Part shown: positions 23,376 through 33,940 of the stretch, one piece after another | Numbering within the stretch: position 1 is the stretch's first letter | Layout: each line of letters opens with the position of its first letter | Assembly: GCA_051294375.1 (NCBI GenBank) | Contig: CM119270.1 | Span: 3,466,554 to 3,530,553 of the forward strand | From: Paraspadella gotoi | Lineage: Eukaryota > Chaetognatha | DNA length: 64,000 nucleotides | Direction: 5' to 3' | The notes under the pieces: generated by a model | What the model saw: the letters and a program-made list of their open reading frames with translations, nothing else | What the model was told of the DNA's origin: nothing | The model's database searches: none | Made by a program: the position numbers and the translations under genes

Positions 23376-23524
23376 CTCTCCGCAGCGTTCGCCGCGCCGC
23401 TGCCGCTTAAATAGTTTTCTTGTTTCCGCTTCTGCTCGTCAGATGGCAGCGGCGGGCGAGGGGAGCTTAAAGTATCGATGCTCTTTTGTCGAGACTTGCC
23501 CAGACTCGTTTCTGATGTCGACAT
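23376..23524 (-). CDS. First coding exon of an unknown minus-strand gene
   Basis: An ATG (minus strand, 23524-23522, context AACAATGTC) opens a 49-codon frame plus two bases that ends at a splice donor, GAGAG followed by GTAGGT. The peptide starts MSTSETSLGKSRQKSIDTLS, continues SPRPPLPSDEQKRKQEN and ends SGSGAANAAE. It is hydrophilic and Ser/Pro/Lys rich, as in many disordered N-termini. No signal peptide is present. No downstream exon could be joined with confidence, because a phase-2 acceptor was not found in the 22.8-23.07 kb frame. The plus strand is also open here for 47 codons from an ATG at about 23443, but the minus reading has better composition and a donor. Confidence 0.45.
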
Positions 23525-24210
23525 TGTTACCGTTGTTACATTGCAAACTATTTTGCAAATTGGTTACTTCACACATAAAATAATTTTCTAATACCTAAAG
23601 ACCTAGATATAGCATAGGTACGTATGTATTAAACTATGACATGTAAGTTTCAAAAAAAAAAATTACTAATACTACACTGTAAATCTCATACAAACAAAAG
23701 ATAAAAAAAAACATTAAAATGAAACCAAACAATTACAAATTCAACGCAATCAAAGAATCCCCACCCGTGCCACCCCCCCCCAAGTCCTTACCCTCGGCTC
23801 GGCGCGGGGCAAAAAGGTGAGGAGACGACTTTCTCCGGTGAGGTCCAACTTTTCGTCGTCGTCTTCGTCGCTCCGTTGCGTCGTCGTCGTCGTCGTCGTC
23901 ATCGTCGTCGGACCTGAGACGACGAAAGGAAATCCGTAACAAAATTCTATTGACAGAAACAGAAAATCGATTTGTTTGAATGTTGTTGTTGTTGTCTTAG
24001 TTGTTTTTGTTGTTGTTGTTGTTAATCGCTCCAACGTTTCATCAAGATCAATTAATCCTTTTTTTCTTTTTTTTTTAATCTATCGCTCTAAATATCTGTA
24101 TCGCTATTAATCGATCGCTCTGATTCATATAATCGCTTCATATTGATCGCGCCAAATCTCCCAAACGCTTTCCATCTATCGCTTTAAATGATTCAATCAC
24201 TTTAAACTGA
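23525..24210. other. Upstream flank of the 23.4-kb exon, with (CGT)n
   Basis: It contains a (CGT)-type repeat at about 23845-23915 and a (TTG)n run near 23980-24025. No gene is supported; it could hold the promoter of the minus-strand gene. Confidence 0.35.
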
Positions 24211-24306
24211 TCGCTCTCGCTCTCGCTCTCGCTCTCGCTCTCGCTCTCGCTCTCGCTCTCGCTCTCGCTCTCGCTCTCGCTCTCGCTCTCGCTCTCGCTC
24301 TCGCTC
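24211..24306. repeat. (TCGCTC)n hexanucleotide repeat, about 16 units
   Basis: Sixteen near-perfect TCGCTC units. On the minus strand this reads as alternating Arg-Ala or Glu-Arg. Confidence 0.95.
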
Positions 24307-24407
24307 TTATCCTCGGCCCCGATTCCCTAAACATCTCAAAAATTCTCGTTTTCCCTGAAGAGAGAAAATACGGAAATCGACTGGAAGACGAAAAGGGCGA
24401 TCATCTC

Positions 24408-24754
24408 NNNNNNNNNNNNNNNNNNNNNNNNNNNNNNNNNNNNNNNNNNNNNNNNNNNNNNNNNNNNNNNNNNNNNNNNNNNNNNNNNNNNNNNNNNNNN
24501 NNNNNNNNNNNNNNNNNNNNNNNNNNNNNNNNNNNNNNNNNNNNNNNNNNNNNNNNNNNNNNNNNNNNNNNNNNNNNNNNNNNNNNNNNNNNNNNNNNNN
24601 NNNNNNNNNNNNNNNNNNNNNNNNNNNNNNNNNNNNNNNNNNNNNNNNNNNNNNNNNNNNNNNNNNNNNNNNNNNNNNNNNNNNNNNNNNNNNNNNNNNN
24701 NNNNNNNNNNNNNNNNNNNNNNNNNNNNNNNNNNNNNNNNNNNNNNNNNNNNNN
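24408..24754. other. Assembly gap, 347 N
   Basis: A run of 347 N. Confidence 0.98.
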
Positions 24755-25261
24755 AAAAAAGAAAGAAAGTTTCGTGAGAAATTTCGTGTTTGTTCTCGAC
24801 GCATTTCCGCTTTCGTCTCTCGCGCGTAAAAATTCCAGTTTACTCTCTTTGTCTCGACCAAGAAGAGAAAGTTTTTGAAGCGAAGAGAACGTACGGGACG
24901 TACGGGACGTACGGACCTAGAGACCACGGATGTTTTGTTTGTACGTATTGTGAATAGTATGTATTATATGTATTATATGTTTATATGTATAAGCAAACGA
25001 AACAAGGAACGGTCATTCGATAATTTTTTCTTCAAAGCCTAACTTAATACATAATTCATTGGCTTATAAATATTTTAAAAAATACTCGATATAAACTCAT
25101 TTTAGTTTATTGGCTTGTAGAGTCGTTTTACGACTACTGTTACTCCTATCTGTATGAAACTTTACAAGGATAAAATTATAATACAATAATACAATACTAT
25201 CCCATAACATATTTCGACCCGTTAATTCAAACATAATGACAAACAACTACAACAACAACAA
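24755..25261. other. AT-rich sequence, nothing seen
   Basis: GTACGGGAC is repeated three times near 24890-24910. The rest is AT-rich without a supported gene. Confidence 0.4.
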
Positions 25262-25490
25262 NNNNNNNNNNNNNNNNNNNNNNNNNNNNNNNNNNNNNNN
25301 NNNNNNNNNNNNNNNNNNNNNNNNNNNNNNNNNNNNNNNNNNNNNNNNNNNNNNNNNNNNNNNNNNNNNNNNNNNNNNNNNNNNNNNNNNNNNNNNNNNN
25401 NNNNNNNNNNNNNNNNNNNNNNNNNNNNNNNNNNNNNNNNNNNNNNNNNNNNNNNNNNNNNNNNNNNNNNNNNNNNNNNNNNNNNNNNNN
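25262..25490. other. Assembly gap, 229 N
   Basis: A run of 229 N that begins within a (CAA)n repeat. Confidence 0.98.
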
Positions 25491-25999
25491 GGAGTGGCGC
25501 GGCCGGAGCCGCGTCGACCGGAAGGGGGCGTGGCTCGAACGCGGGCGCGAGATGAAGGCGAAAGACCGAAGCGCATTTTTGAATAAGCGATCGAGGGATG
25601 TTTTGTTGTTTCTTTAGTTTGTTGTTTATTGTTTTGTTTATGTTTTTTATATTTTGTTTTGTTTTGATTTTTTTTAACTGTTTTGTTTATTTAATGTTTT
25701 TTTGTTCGTTTGTTTTCTTCCTGCGTTCATTTTTTTAAAATCTTATTTATGAGTTTCAACTTTTTTAAATTTTCATCTCTTGTTTTATTATTGTTGTTCT
25801 TCTTTTTTTCATTTCTGTTTAATTTGTTTCCGATTAAGTTTTCAATTTTTATTTCTTCCATCAAAAGCAAAAACACAATTTTTTTTTAAAGAAAGAAGAC
25901 GAAAAAAGTTTCAATTTCAACTTTTTTTCTCCTCAAATTAACAAATTTGAGAAAAATTTTGTTCTGAAACCAAAAAAAAGAAATTCGAAAGGAAAAAAA
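25491..25999. other. GC-rich edge followed by T-rich sequence
   Basis: The first 85 bases after the gap are very GC-rich (GGCGCGGCCGGAGCCGCG) and open in all frames for at least part of their length, so a GC-rich exon could start in the gap. From 25600 the sequence is rich in TTTTGTTT repeats with no gene. Confidence 0.3.
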
Positions 26000-26185
26000 N
26001 NNNNNNNNNNNNNNNNNNNNNNNNNNNNNNNNNNNNNNNNNNNNNNNNNNNNNNNNNNNNNNNNNNNNNNNNNNNNNNNNNNNNNNNNNNNNNNNNNNNN
26101 NNNNNNNNNNNNNNNNNNNNNNNNNNNNNNNNNNNNNNNNNNNNNNNNNNNNNNNNNNNNNNNNNNNNNNNNNNNNNNNNNNNNN
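26000..26185. other. Assembly gap, 186 N
   Basis: A run of 186 N. Confidence 0.98.
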
Positions 26186-26591
26186 GGCCATTGATTGTCC
26201 ATTTTTGTGCGAAATACGACGACGACGACGACAACAACAAATTCGGAATTGAGGAACTCAGCTAAATGTTTAAAATCTACAACAACAAAAACAAGAATAA
26301 CAACAACAACAACAACGAGTTTTAGAGAATCGATCGGACGAACCACGATGTAGATGATGACGACGACGACGATGACGATGACGACGAAAACAACGACGAC
26401 GAGGTTGACGACTAAAAAGACGATGACGACGACGACGAATTCGAAAAAGAAGACGACGATGACGACGAAGAAACTTCCATCCTCGATGACCGGATGAGGA
26501 CAGACAACGACGGACCACTTGAGCCGAAGTGCGAACGGTGATCACCGATCACTCAATCTTTTCCTTTGGTGAATTAACGCTGGACGTTGGC
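26186..26591. repeat. (CGA)n and (CAA)n triplet-repeat block
   Basis: Alternating GACGAC, CAACAA and GATGAC blocks. They keep minus-strand frames open with Val- or Arg-rich readings. No splice-bounded exon is seen. Confidence 0.6.
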
Positions 26592-26780
26592 ATCGATTCA
26601 GTTCCCTTCCTCTTTCTCATCGATTCAGTTCCCTTCCTCTTTCTCATCGATTCAGTTCCCTTCCTCTTTCTCATCGATTCAGTTCCCTTCCTCTTTCTCA
26701 TCGATTCAGTTCCCTTCCTCTTTCTCATCGATTCAGTTCCCTTCCTCTTTCTCATCGATTCAGTTCCCTTCCTCTTTCTC
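26592..26780. repeat. 27-bp minisatellite, seven perfect units
   Basis: Seven copies of a 27-base unit starting ATCGATTCAGTTCCCTTCC occupy exactly 189 bases. The unit length is a multiple of three, so each frame without a stop repeats a nine-residue peptide: IDSVPFLFL on the plus strand and MRKRKGTES on the minus strand. The near-perfect identity argues for a recent expansion. Confidence 0.97.
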
Positions 26781-27259
26781 ATCACGCGAAGATGAATCCG
26801 ACATTCTTGAGTTTTTGATTATTTTCCGGTTTGTGATCGATTTAATTGGACAAAAAATTGGCCAATGACGAGAGAGAGAAAGAGACAATGACAAAGAGTT
26901 GGAAGTCATTGAATAAAGATTAGTGAATGTTGAGCGATAATTGATAAAGATTAATTTTTGTAAAAAAATATATTCGGTTTGAATAATGAAATAGTAGTTC
27001 ATTCGTAGAGGAGAAATGATGTTGTGGTCAGTTTAGTGTGGTTCAAACGAATTGAAGTGGACCTAATTATTGCAACTTGTAAAAAAAAGGGAAGAGAAAA
27101 ATGAATTAATAAAACAAACAAAACTAAACTGGGTCCAAACGGCGAAAAAAAGAACAAAAGAAAAAAAACTCACGACAGACTCGAGAGAGGAAATAAGGGA
27201 AGAACATGGTAAACTGAGGAGAGAGAGGGAGAGACGAGGAGATGAGAGAGGAATAGGAG

Positions 27260-27304
<45 letters not shown>

Positions 27305-27499
27305 GCGAGAACAGAAAGAAGGAAACCCTTCGATTTAGCGGGGTAGAAGACGAACGATGATGAGATGATGACGACTGATGATGGATGATGATGATGATTT
27401 GATGAATGATGAATGATGATGATTGATGATGATTATGATGATTGATGAATAATGATGATGATGATGATGATTTATGGTTTTGATGATGATGTTGCATGA
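26781..27499. repeat. AT-rich sequence, (GA)n and (GAT)n microsatellites
   Basis: (GA)n at about 27263-27305 and an imperfect (GAT)n array at 27355-27480. No gene is supported. Confidence 0.6.
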
Positions 27500-27944
27500 C
27501 GCTAATTTTCATCGCCCAAAAAGTTATTACTTGTTCCCAAGGCCATACCAGTGGACCGTGAAACCAAGGACAAAGTAGTTCACTGGACAATTTCTGTCGT
27601 GAAATTTTGAAAAAGCGTCTGGAAAATTTAGTGAAAAGTTGAAGAAGAAGAAGCGACGAAAACGACGACGACGACCAGAATCCCCCACGAAGTCGGGATG
27701 ATTTTTTTTCCCTTTTTCACCCAAAGGGTCGAGAATTCCATCCAATGACGTTGGACCAAAACTTTCCACCAATCAAGAGACTGAATCCAAAAATCGTCGA
27801 CCAATTACAGATTCGTTATTGTTTTAAAGTTTTGGACCAATTAGAAGCCGGGATTTGTCGTCTCCCCGGATGTAATAGACGCTGACGTGAGACTTGAAAT
27901 CTTGCGAGTCTTGAGTCTCGACCAGTGATTCCACAAAAATTCCA

Positions 27945-28002
<58 letters not shown>

Positions 28003-28521
28003 CTCTCTTTCTTTCTCTCTCTCTCTCTCTCTAAAACAGTTGCTCGTACAGAATTTTCCACCCCAAGTTAAAAGAATTGGAGTCTTGCCCCTAATGAAAA
28101 CAAAAAAGAAAAAAAGAAAAGAAGAAAACGCAGTTCAGTTTTAAAATACTAAAAGTTTACTGTTTATATTTAAACGAATCGTCATCATACTTATATTTTT
28201 TTGGAATTTGTCCAAATGGAAATAGTTTTTCTTTTTCTTTTTTTTTCAAATTCGCCGAAAATTTGAACTTTGAATTAAATGCGAGAAAAAAATGTTTGCG
28301 ATTGATTTCGGAGTCAAGTTGAGTCAGTTAATTATTATATATACATATTACGCATCGGACTGAGAAAGAGAGCGAGCGCAAGTCGCGCACGAGACAGAGA
28401 GAGAGAGCGAGTCGATCGATACAAATGAGTGTTTTTCAACGTGGCTTAAGAACGATGGCGGAACTTATTCTGTTGATGCTGCAAAAAAAAAAACAAAAAA
28501 AACAAAAAACGGCGGCATATT
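27500..28521. other. Non-coding sequence with (CT)n
   Basis: (CT)n at about 27950-28032. Short frames have no splice context. The area could be the 3' flank of the minus-strand exon at 28522-28595. Confidence 0.45.
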
Positions 28522-28595
28522 TCACGGGACCTCTGGGGCCTCGTAATTCATAACGAAAGTATTATCTTCGGTATCTTGGTTTGTGAAGATCGAAG
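28522..28595 (-). CDS. Likely terminal coding exon, unknown protein
   Basis: The minus strand shows a good acceptor (CAATTTCATTTTTTAG at its start) followed by 23 codons and a TGA at 28522-28524. The peptide is SIFTNQDTEDNTFVMNYEAP followed by EVP. Upstream exons were not identified; a CTGTTGCACCTATTGCACC-type triplet repeat lies just beyond the acceptor. The protein family is not recognisable from 24 codons. Confidence 0.35.
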
Positions 28596-29225
28596 CTAAA
28601 AAATGAAATTGACATCTGCCACAGTCAAGCGGAAGATGCAGCATTATTGCAACAATTTTTCGCAGGTGCAGCAGGTGCAATAGGTGCAACAGGTTTAACT
28701 GTTGCAGCCAAACAGAATATCTGCATCTCTTTTCTTCGTTCGACGCGAAGCATCGATCGATTATAATCGATTCGCGTTTGTTGCCAGCGGACGTATTCGT
28801 CGTAGTCGTCGTCGTCGTCGTCGTCATTTTCATCGTATAGTCTTCGTTTTCGTTGTTGTCGTAGTCATTGTTCTCGTCTTCATAGTCGTCGTTTTAGTCG
28901 TCGCAAGCAGAGACTAGTCGTTGTTATCGTCGTCATCGTCGTCGTCGTTTTCTTCTCCTTCGTTATTTTTCCGCGTTAAGTTTTATAATAATGCTACTAC
29001 TATCTTTTTATGTTCGTTCAATCGTGTATATATATATATATATATAGGGTTTCAAAAATGTACTGTTTTTATTAAGAAAAATTGAACGTACTGTATCGTA
29101 CAGAAATGAGAACGATGGGACTGTGAAATTTTGAGAAAATCGAAAAAGATGAGATGATGTTTGAGTTCAGTGCAGAAGCAACAGGAACAACAATGAAGGA
29201 ATGCAGAAGAAAACAGATGTAATGA
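28596..29225. repeat. (CGT)n-rich block and (TA)n
   Basis: GTCGTC blocks occupy about 28795-28955 and a (TA)n run lies at 29027-29046. No gene is supported. Confidence 0.6.
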
Positions 29226-29445
29226 TGATGAAGTTTAAGATAAGATTAATATTATGATAAAGATAAAGATTAAGATTAAAATGATGTCAAGATTAGGATA
29301 AGATAAGATTAAGATAACATTAAGATAACATTAAGATAAAATTAAGATAAAATTAAGATAAGATTAAGATAAGTTAAGATGAAGATTAAGATTACGATTA
29401 AGATTAAAATTAAGATTAATGTTAAGATTAAGATTAATTTCGCTT
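29226..29445. repeat. (TAAGAT)n imperfect hexanucleotide array
   Basis: Units such as AAGATT, AAGATA and TAAGAT alternate for about 220 bases. The pattern is not a known animal telomere repeat. Confidence 0.8.
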
Positions 29446-30120
29446 CAGACTCATAAGAACGAAAACGACAACAACGACGACAATAATAGAAACGGATATG
29501 ATTCGATTTGAAGGAGCTGACCCAGAAGCAAGACAGAGACAATCCGGGTGAGGTTCAGACTGAGAGCGAGACAGAGACAGAGACAATGAGAGACGGAGAG
29601 ACGGAGAATGCGACGAATAAACAAAACTGGCGAGATGAGAAAAATACACGAGTATAAAGTTTCGCGAATTTAATTTTGTATGTATAACGCAAGCATTTTA
29701 ATTTGTTATGTATAACTTAAACATTTGTTCGTTTCGTCGTTTTCTCAGGTTTAAATTTTGCTAATTTATTTCATTTCATTCATTTTATTTTTGTTTATTT
29801 TATTTTAGTAAGAGTCTTATTTAATTCCGTTTTTGATAAGTTTGAAGAGAAGCTAAATATTAAAACGGTAAAAAAAAAGTATAAGCATTAAAACGGCGGC
29901 GGGCAAAGATTAAAAACGACGCCAAAAAAAAAAAAACAACAACAACAACAAGAAAAACAAAAACAAGAACAACAAGAACAACAATGGCCAAAAAATTATA
30001 AGAGATAAAGAATCCATTTTGGTCGCCTTCTCTCCTGTTGTAGCAGCCAACAGAAAAAAAAAGACGGGGAAAAAATAAGGGAGAAAGAAAAAGAGAAATA
30101 AGGAGGAAGAGATATTTATA
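29446..30120. other. Non-coding sequence
   Basis: GA-rich block near 29550-29610 and AAC-rich block at 29935-29985. Nothing else is seen. Confidence 0.4.
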
Positions 30121-30480
30121 TCTTCTTCGTTCCTTCGTTCGTAAGATCGTTCGTTAGTTCGTTTGTCTCTTTCGTTTGTTCTTTAGTTCCTTCGTTCTCG
30201 AGTTCCGTCTTTTATTCATTCATTCATTCATTCATTCATTAATTTGTTCGTTCATAAGATCGTTTGTTCGTTTCATTCCTTTGCTCCGACCATTCATTTC
30301 TTCCTTCGTTCTCTCGTTCACTCGTTTGTTTGTTATTTAGTTTGTTAATTCGTTCATTTCTTCGTCCGTTTCTTTATTTTGCTGTTTTTTGTTTTTTTGT
30401 TTTTTGTTTGTTTTTGTTTTGCTTTTGTAGTTTTGCTTTTTTGTTAATTAGTTTCTATGAGTCGTTCGTCATCGTTCAGC
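30121..30480. repeat. TTCGT/ATTC short tandem repeats
   Basis: Degenerate TTCGT and TTTGT units surround a perfect (ATTC)n run at about 30213-30240. The plus-strand open frame here is a Phe/Leu/Ser-rich composition artefact. Confidence 0.6.
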
Positions 30481-30993
30481 GATAAAAGCAAATAATTAAG
30501 TCAGCATTTCATTTTCAATTGTTAAATCAAGAAAATCCTCAAAAAGTAAGTCTGTGAAACCTCACACTACTCCCCCCGCCAAACCCCTCACAATTCACGG
30601 GAGCGCGAAAGATTTGAGTCGTGATTTAAAAGCCAACGATTTTTGATCAACTCGTCCGATATAATTCAACGTCCAATTATTCAAAACGAACGGTTGAAAA
30701 GATAACAATTTTAATTAAGTCGACAATTGATAATAAAGAACGAAAAGTGAAAAATGATGAATGAAGAAAATCGCGAAACTGAATTCGCTGAAAAACAAAT
30801 CGCTGTCGATATCGTTGTTGTTGTTGTAATTGTTGTTGTTGTCGTCGTCGGCAGTTTTTTTTTTCTCATTTGTTTTTCTTTGTTTCGATCTTTAAACGTG
30901 AGCGACGATGATGATGATGATGATGATGACTAGAAATGACAATCGCTTACATCGAGTATGATTAACAGAAGAGAAGAGAGAGAGAGAGCAGAG

Positions 30994-31033
<40 letters not shown>

Positions 31034-31345
31034 CTAGTCTGACCAAAGTGCGATTTTGCTTTGGAGGTTAATAAAAAACGAGAGATGCACCGGAGGGTCC
31101 CTGGGGAGAGGAGGAGGAGGAGAGGTGGGAGAAACAGGGGGAGGAAGAGGAAGAGGGGACTAGAAGCTGGGAAAGGAGGGGGAGGAAAGAAAGGGGTAAG
31201 GGAGGTGGGGAGGTTGAACAATGAAGTGGGAAAAGAGGAGGAGGAAGAGGACGAGTTGAAAGAGGAAGAGGGGGAGGATGAAGAGAGAGGAGAGCGAAGG
31301 AGGAGGAGGAGGAGGAGATTTGACCGAAGAGAAGTCGAATGAGGG
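30481..31345. repeat. Spacer, (GAT)n, (GA)n and purine tract
   Basis: (GAT)n at about 30905-30929, (GA)n at 30970-31032 and a purine-rich tract at 31080-31345 open in several frames. No gene is supported. Confidence 0.55.
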
Positions 31346-32237
31346 AGAATTTTATCGAGGCGCTAATTCGTCGACTTTGGGGGTGGAGAGTAAGGCGTAG
31401 TAAAATTTATAAATTTAACTCTAATTAAAATTTTAAAAGAGAGGAATGAATATTTATGTATAAACAAATTTTATTATAAATTTCACAATTTACGCATAGG
31501 CCATATTTATACTTAGTATTAATCCAATAAATGTTAAAATTTCAAAACAGTTTTTTTTTCAAAGATTTTTTTTGCAGATTTGTTTCGTCGTAAAGTTGAT
31601 TAAAAGGAAATATAACTCTTTTTTTAAAAATTCCTTCCTTAAGTAGGTCAAAAAATGAAAAAAAAAACTATATTTTAAGCTTAAAAATTAACTTTTTATA
31701 TATTAAATATAGTTTTTCTTAATAAAACTTAATAAAATAATTTTTAACTTAATAAAATAATTTTTTTTATCAACTTTTGACGAGGAATTCATATAAAAAT
31801 TAAGAAAATCCTATTTTGAAATCTTTCGTTTTTATAAGGATAGTAATATATATAAGTATAGCCTAATGCGAAAATTGGAAAACATAAAATTAATTTCTTT
31901 TACCAATTAATGTTCACTGATGGTATGTTGTTCATAATTGACTTTTAGAATTTTTGTACATAACTTTCTCTCGAGTGGAGAGTTGTTGTCGTTGTTGTTA
32001 TTTTAAGTTTATGTTTTCGGCCAAGTTGGTCGAATGCACAACAGTAAACGTGGACAATTAGTTAAATTGGTAAATCAAGAGACAATTAACAATTATATAA
32101 ATTAAAAAATAAATAAACATATTGGACGAAATTGATTAATAGACAAAAGTAAAAGAGATGGATGAAGAGATCAATGGACTAATTGATTATTAATTATTTT
32201 TATATTTTAATTTTTAAACAGATCCTTGAATTCAGGA

Positions 32238-32285
<48 letters not shown>

Positions 32286-32735
32286 CTGGAAAAACAAAAT
32301 TACTGATTAAAAAATCAAAAGATAAAAAATTAAATTAAATCTGGTTTTTGTCTTTGATGCTTTGAACTTTACCGAAATAAATTAAAGAAGGAAAAGAAAA
32401 AAAGTTATTAAAAATCAAATTCATCGTTCGTTCATTCGTTAGTTCGTTCGTTTTAGGGTTGAGTTCTTTTATTCATTATAAAGAAACCTCAGGCGAACAG
32501 ACGCGAATCTCATCAAATTTTGATGCTTTGTGTCAAATACTTAAGGAGAAAATTCGTCAGAAACAACAACAACAACAACAAAAAGTACAACAACGACGAC
32601 AACATTAGATGAGAAAGTGACAATCTCACAAAATGTTTCGCTCTTGAGTTTTCTATTTGAGTAAAAGATGAAGAGAGAAATTGATTGAAAAATACAATTA
32701 CGACGACGATGACGACAGCACAGTTTATTATTGAC
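31346..32735. other. AT-rich intergenic sequence
   Basis: Strongly AT-rich with (CT)n at about 32240-32281. No gene is seen. Confidence 0.5.
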
Positions 32736-32744
32736 TGACTGACT

Positions 32745-32773
32745 TTCTTTCTTTCTTTCTTTCCTTCTTTTTT

Positions 32774-32845
<72 letters not shown>

Positions 32846-32847
32846 TC
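32745..32847. repeat. (CTTT)n tetranucleotide repeat
   Basis: About 25 CTTT units with a short interruption near 32763-32773. Confidence 0.95.
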
Positions 32848-33439
32848 AAATTTCAACATCTGTAAATTTTAAAAAAAATGACATAATGGGTGACAAGGTT
32901 GATTCGCAACTGTCGAATGATCAATTCGAGATTTCACGCCTGAAATACCACAACCGACGCAGCTGTGAATTAATTAACAATATTGTAACTGTGACGGGCA
33001 TCACAAAACCATCACAAAATGCTGATATTTACTGACAATTACGAATTATCGTGGTCTCAAGAGTCAATTCATATACTTTCTTTTCATAATAATAACTTAT
33101 TTTAAAATGCCAATTCCTCTTTTAATGAACGAATTTTTAATCCATAGAAAAAAAGAACAGTTGTTCGGTTAAAACGAAAGTCAATTAAAAACATTACCAA
33201 AAAAATAAAAATAAAATAATACCTTGATGTCAGAATAATCTATACGGGGAGAAACTAGTGGGAGAAGCTGAAGAAAGTGAAGTGAACCTCGTGAACGCGG
33301 ACCCGAATTCCCTGGGAGGAGGATGAGCAGGAGGTGAAAGAGAAGAAGGGGGTAATAGACCCGGATAATTCAAACAAAAAGAAAAAAAAGGTCCAAGGAT
33401 TAGATTGCGACATATTTTTTTTCTTCAAAAATCCCCAAA
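32848..33439. other. AT-rich 3' flank of the XK-related/kelch gene
   Basis: AT-rich, immediately downstream (minus strand) of the stop codon at 33440. It probably includes the 3' untranslated region. I could not fix a polyadenylation signal. Confidence 0.4.
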
Positions 33440-33678
33440 CTAATCCATCAAATGTCGCAAATCCATCTCGATCACGTTTCGCCATTCGTTTCCCCAATCC
33501 GCTTGAGCGCCAAAGACGAAGGCTTTCTTCGTCTCCTTCAAGACGACGACCCTGACTCCGGACCACCCCGTCAACTCGTCCGTCCCGCGCGGAAGTGTTC
33601 GGACAGGCTCGGACTCGCCCGTTGAGACGTCGATGAGAAAAGCTTCGGAGTCGAATCGATATTCGGTCGGATTGAATC
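33440..33678 (-). CDS. Exon 3: last kelch blade and C-terminus
   Basis: The acceptor is ATTCAG in a T-rich context. The exon completes the Gly codon split by the intron (CSG then FNPTEYRFDSEAF) and ends ...RNVIEMDLRHLMD at the stop at 33440-33442. Confidence 0.7.
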
Positions 33679-33872
33679 CTGAACGAAATTTTTTTCTCCT
33701 TTTATTTATAAATTTATTTATTGTTTTGCTTTTTAAATTAATTCTAATTATGAGAAATTAGTGAAGTTTTGGTTTTAATTCTAATTTTCAAAGCTTTTAA
33801 AAAGGGAAAGTATAACACTACAACCTTTAAAATTTTTAATGATACATGGGATAAAAATTAAAAAACCCTTGA

Positions 33873-33940
<68 letters not shown>

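Noticed and set aside
23361-23385. Plus-strand intron with GTAAGT and CTCCGCAG
   Set aside because: Only about 25 bases lie between the sites, too short for an intron; the minus-strand donor reading is better.
26592-26780. CRISPR-like array
   Set aside because: Units are directly contiguous with no spacers, in a eukaryotic context; it is a minisatellite.
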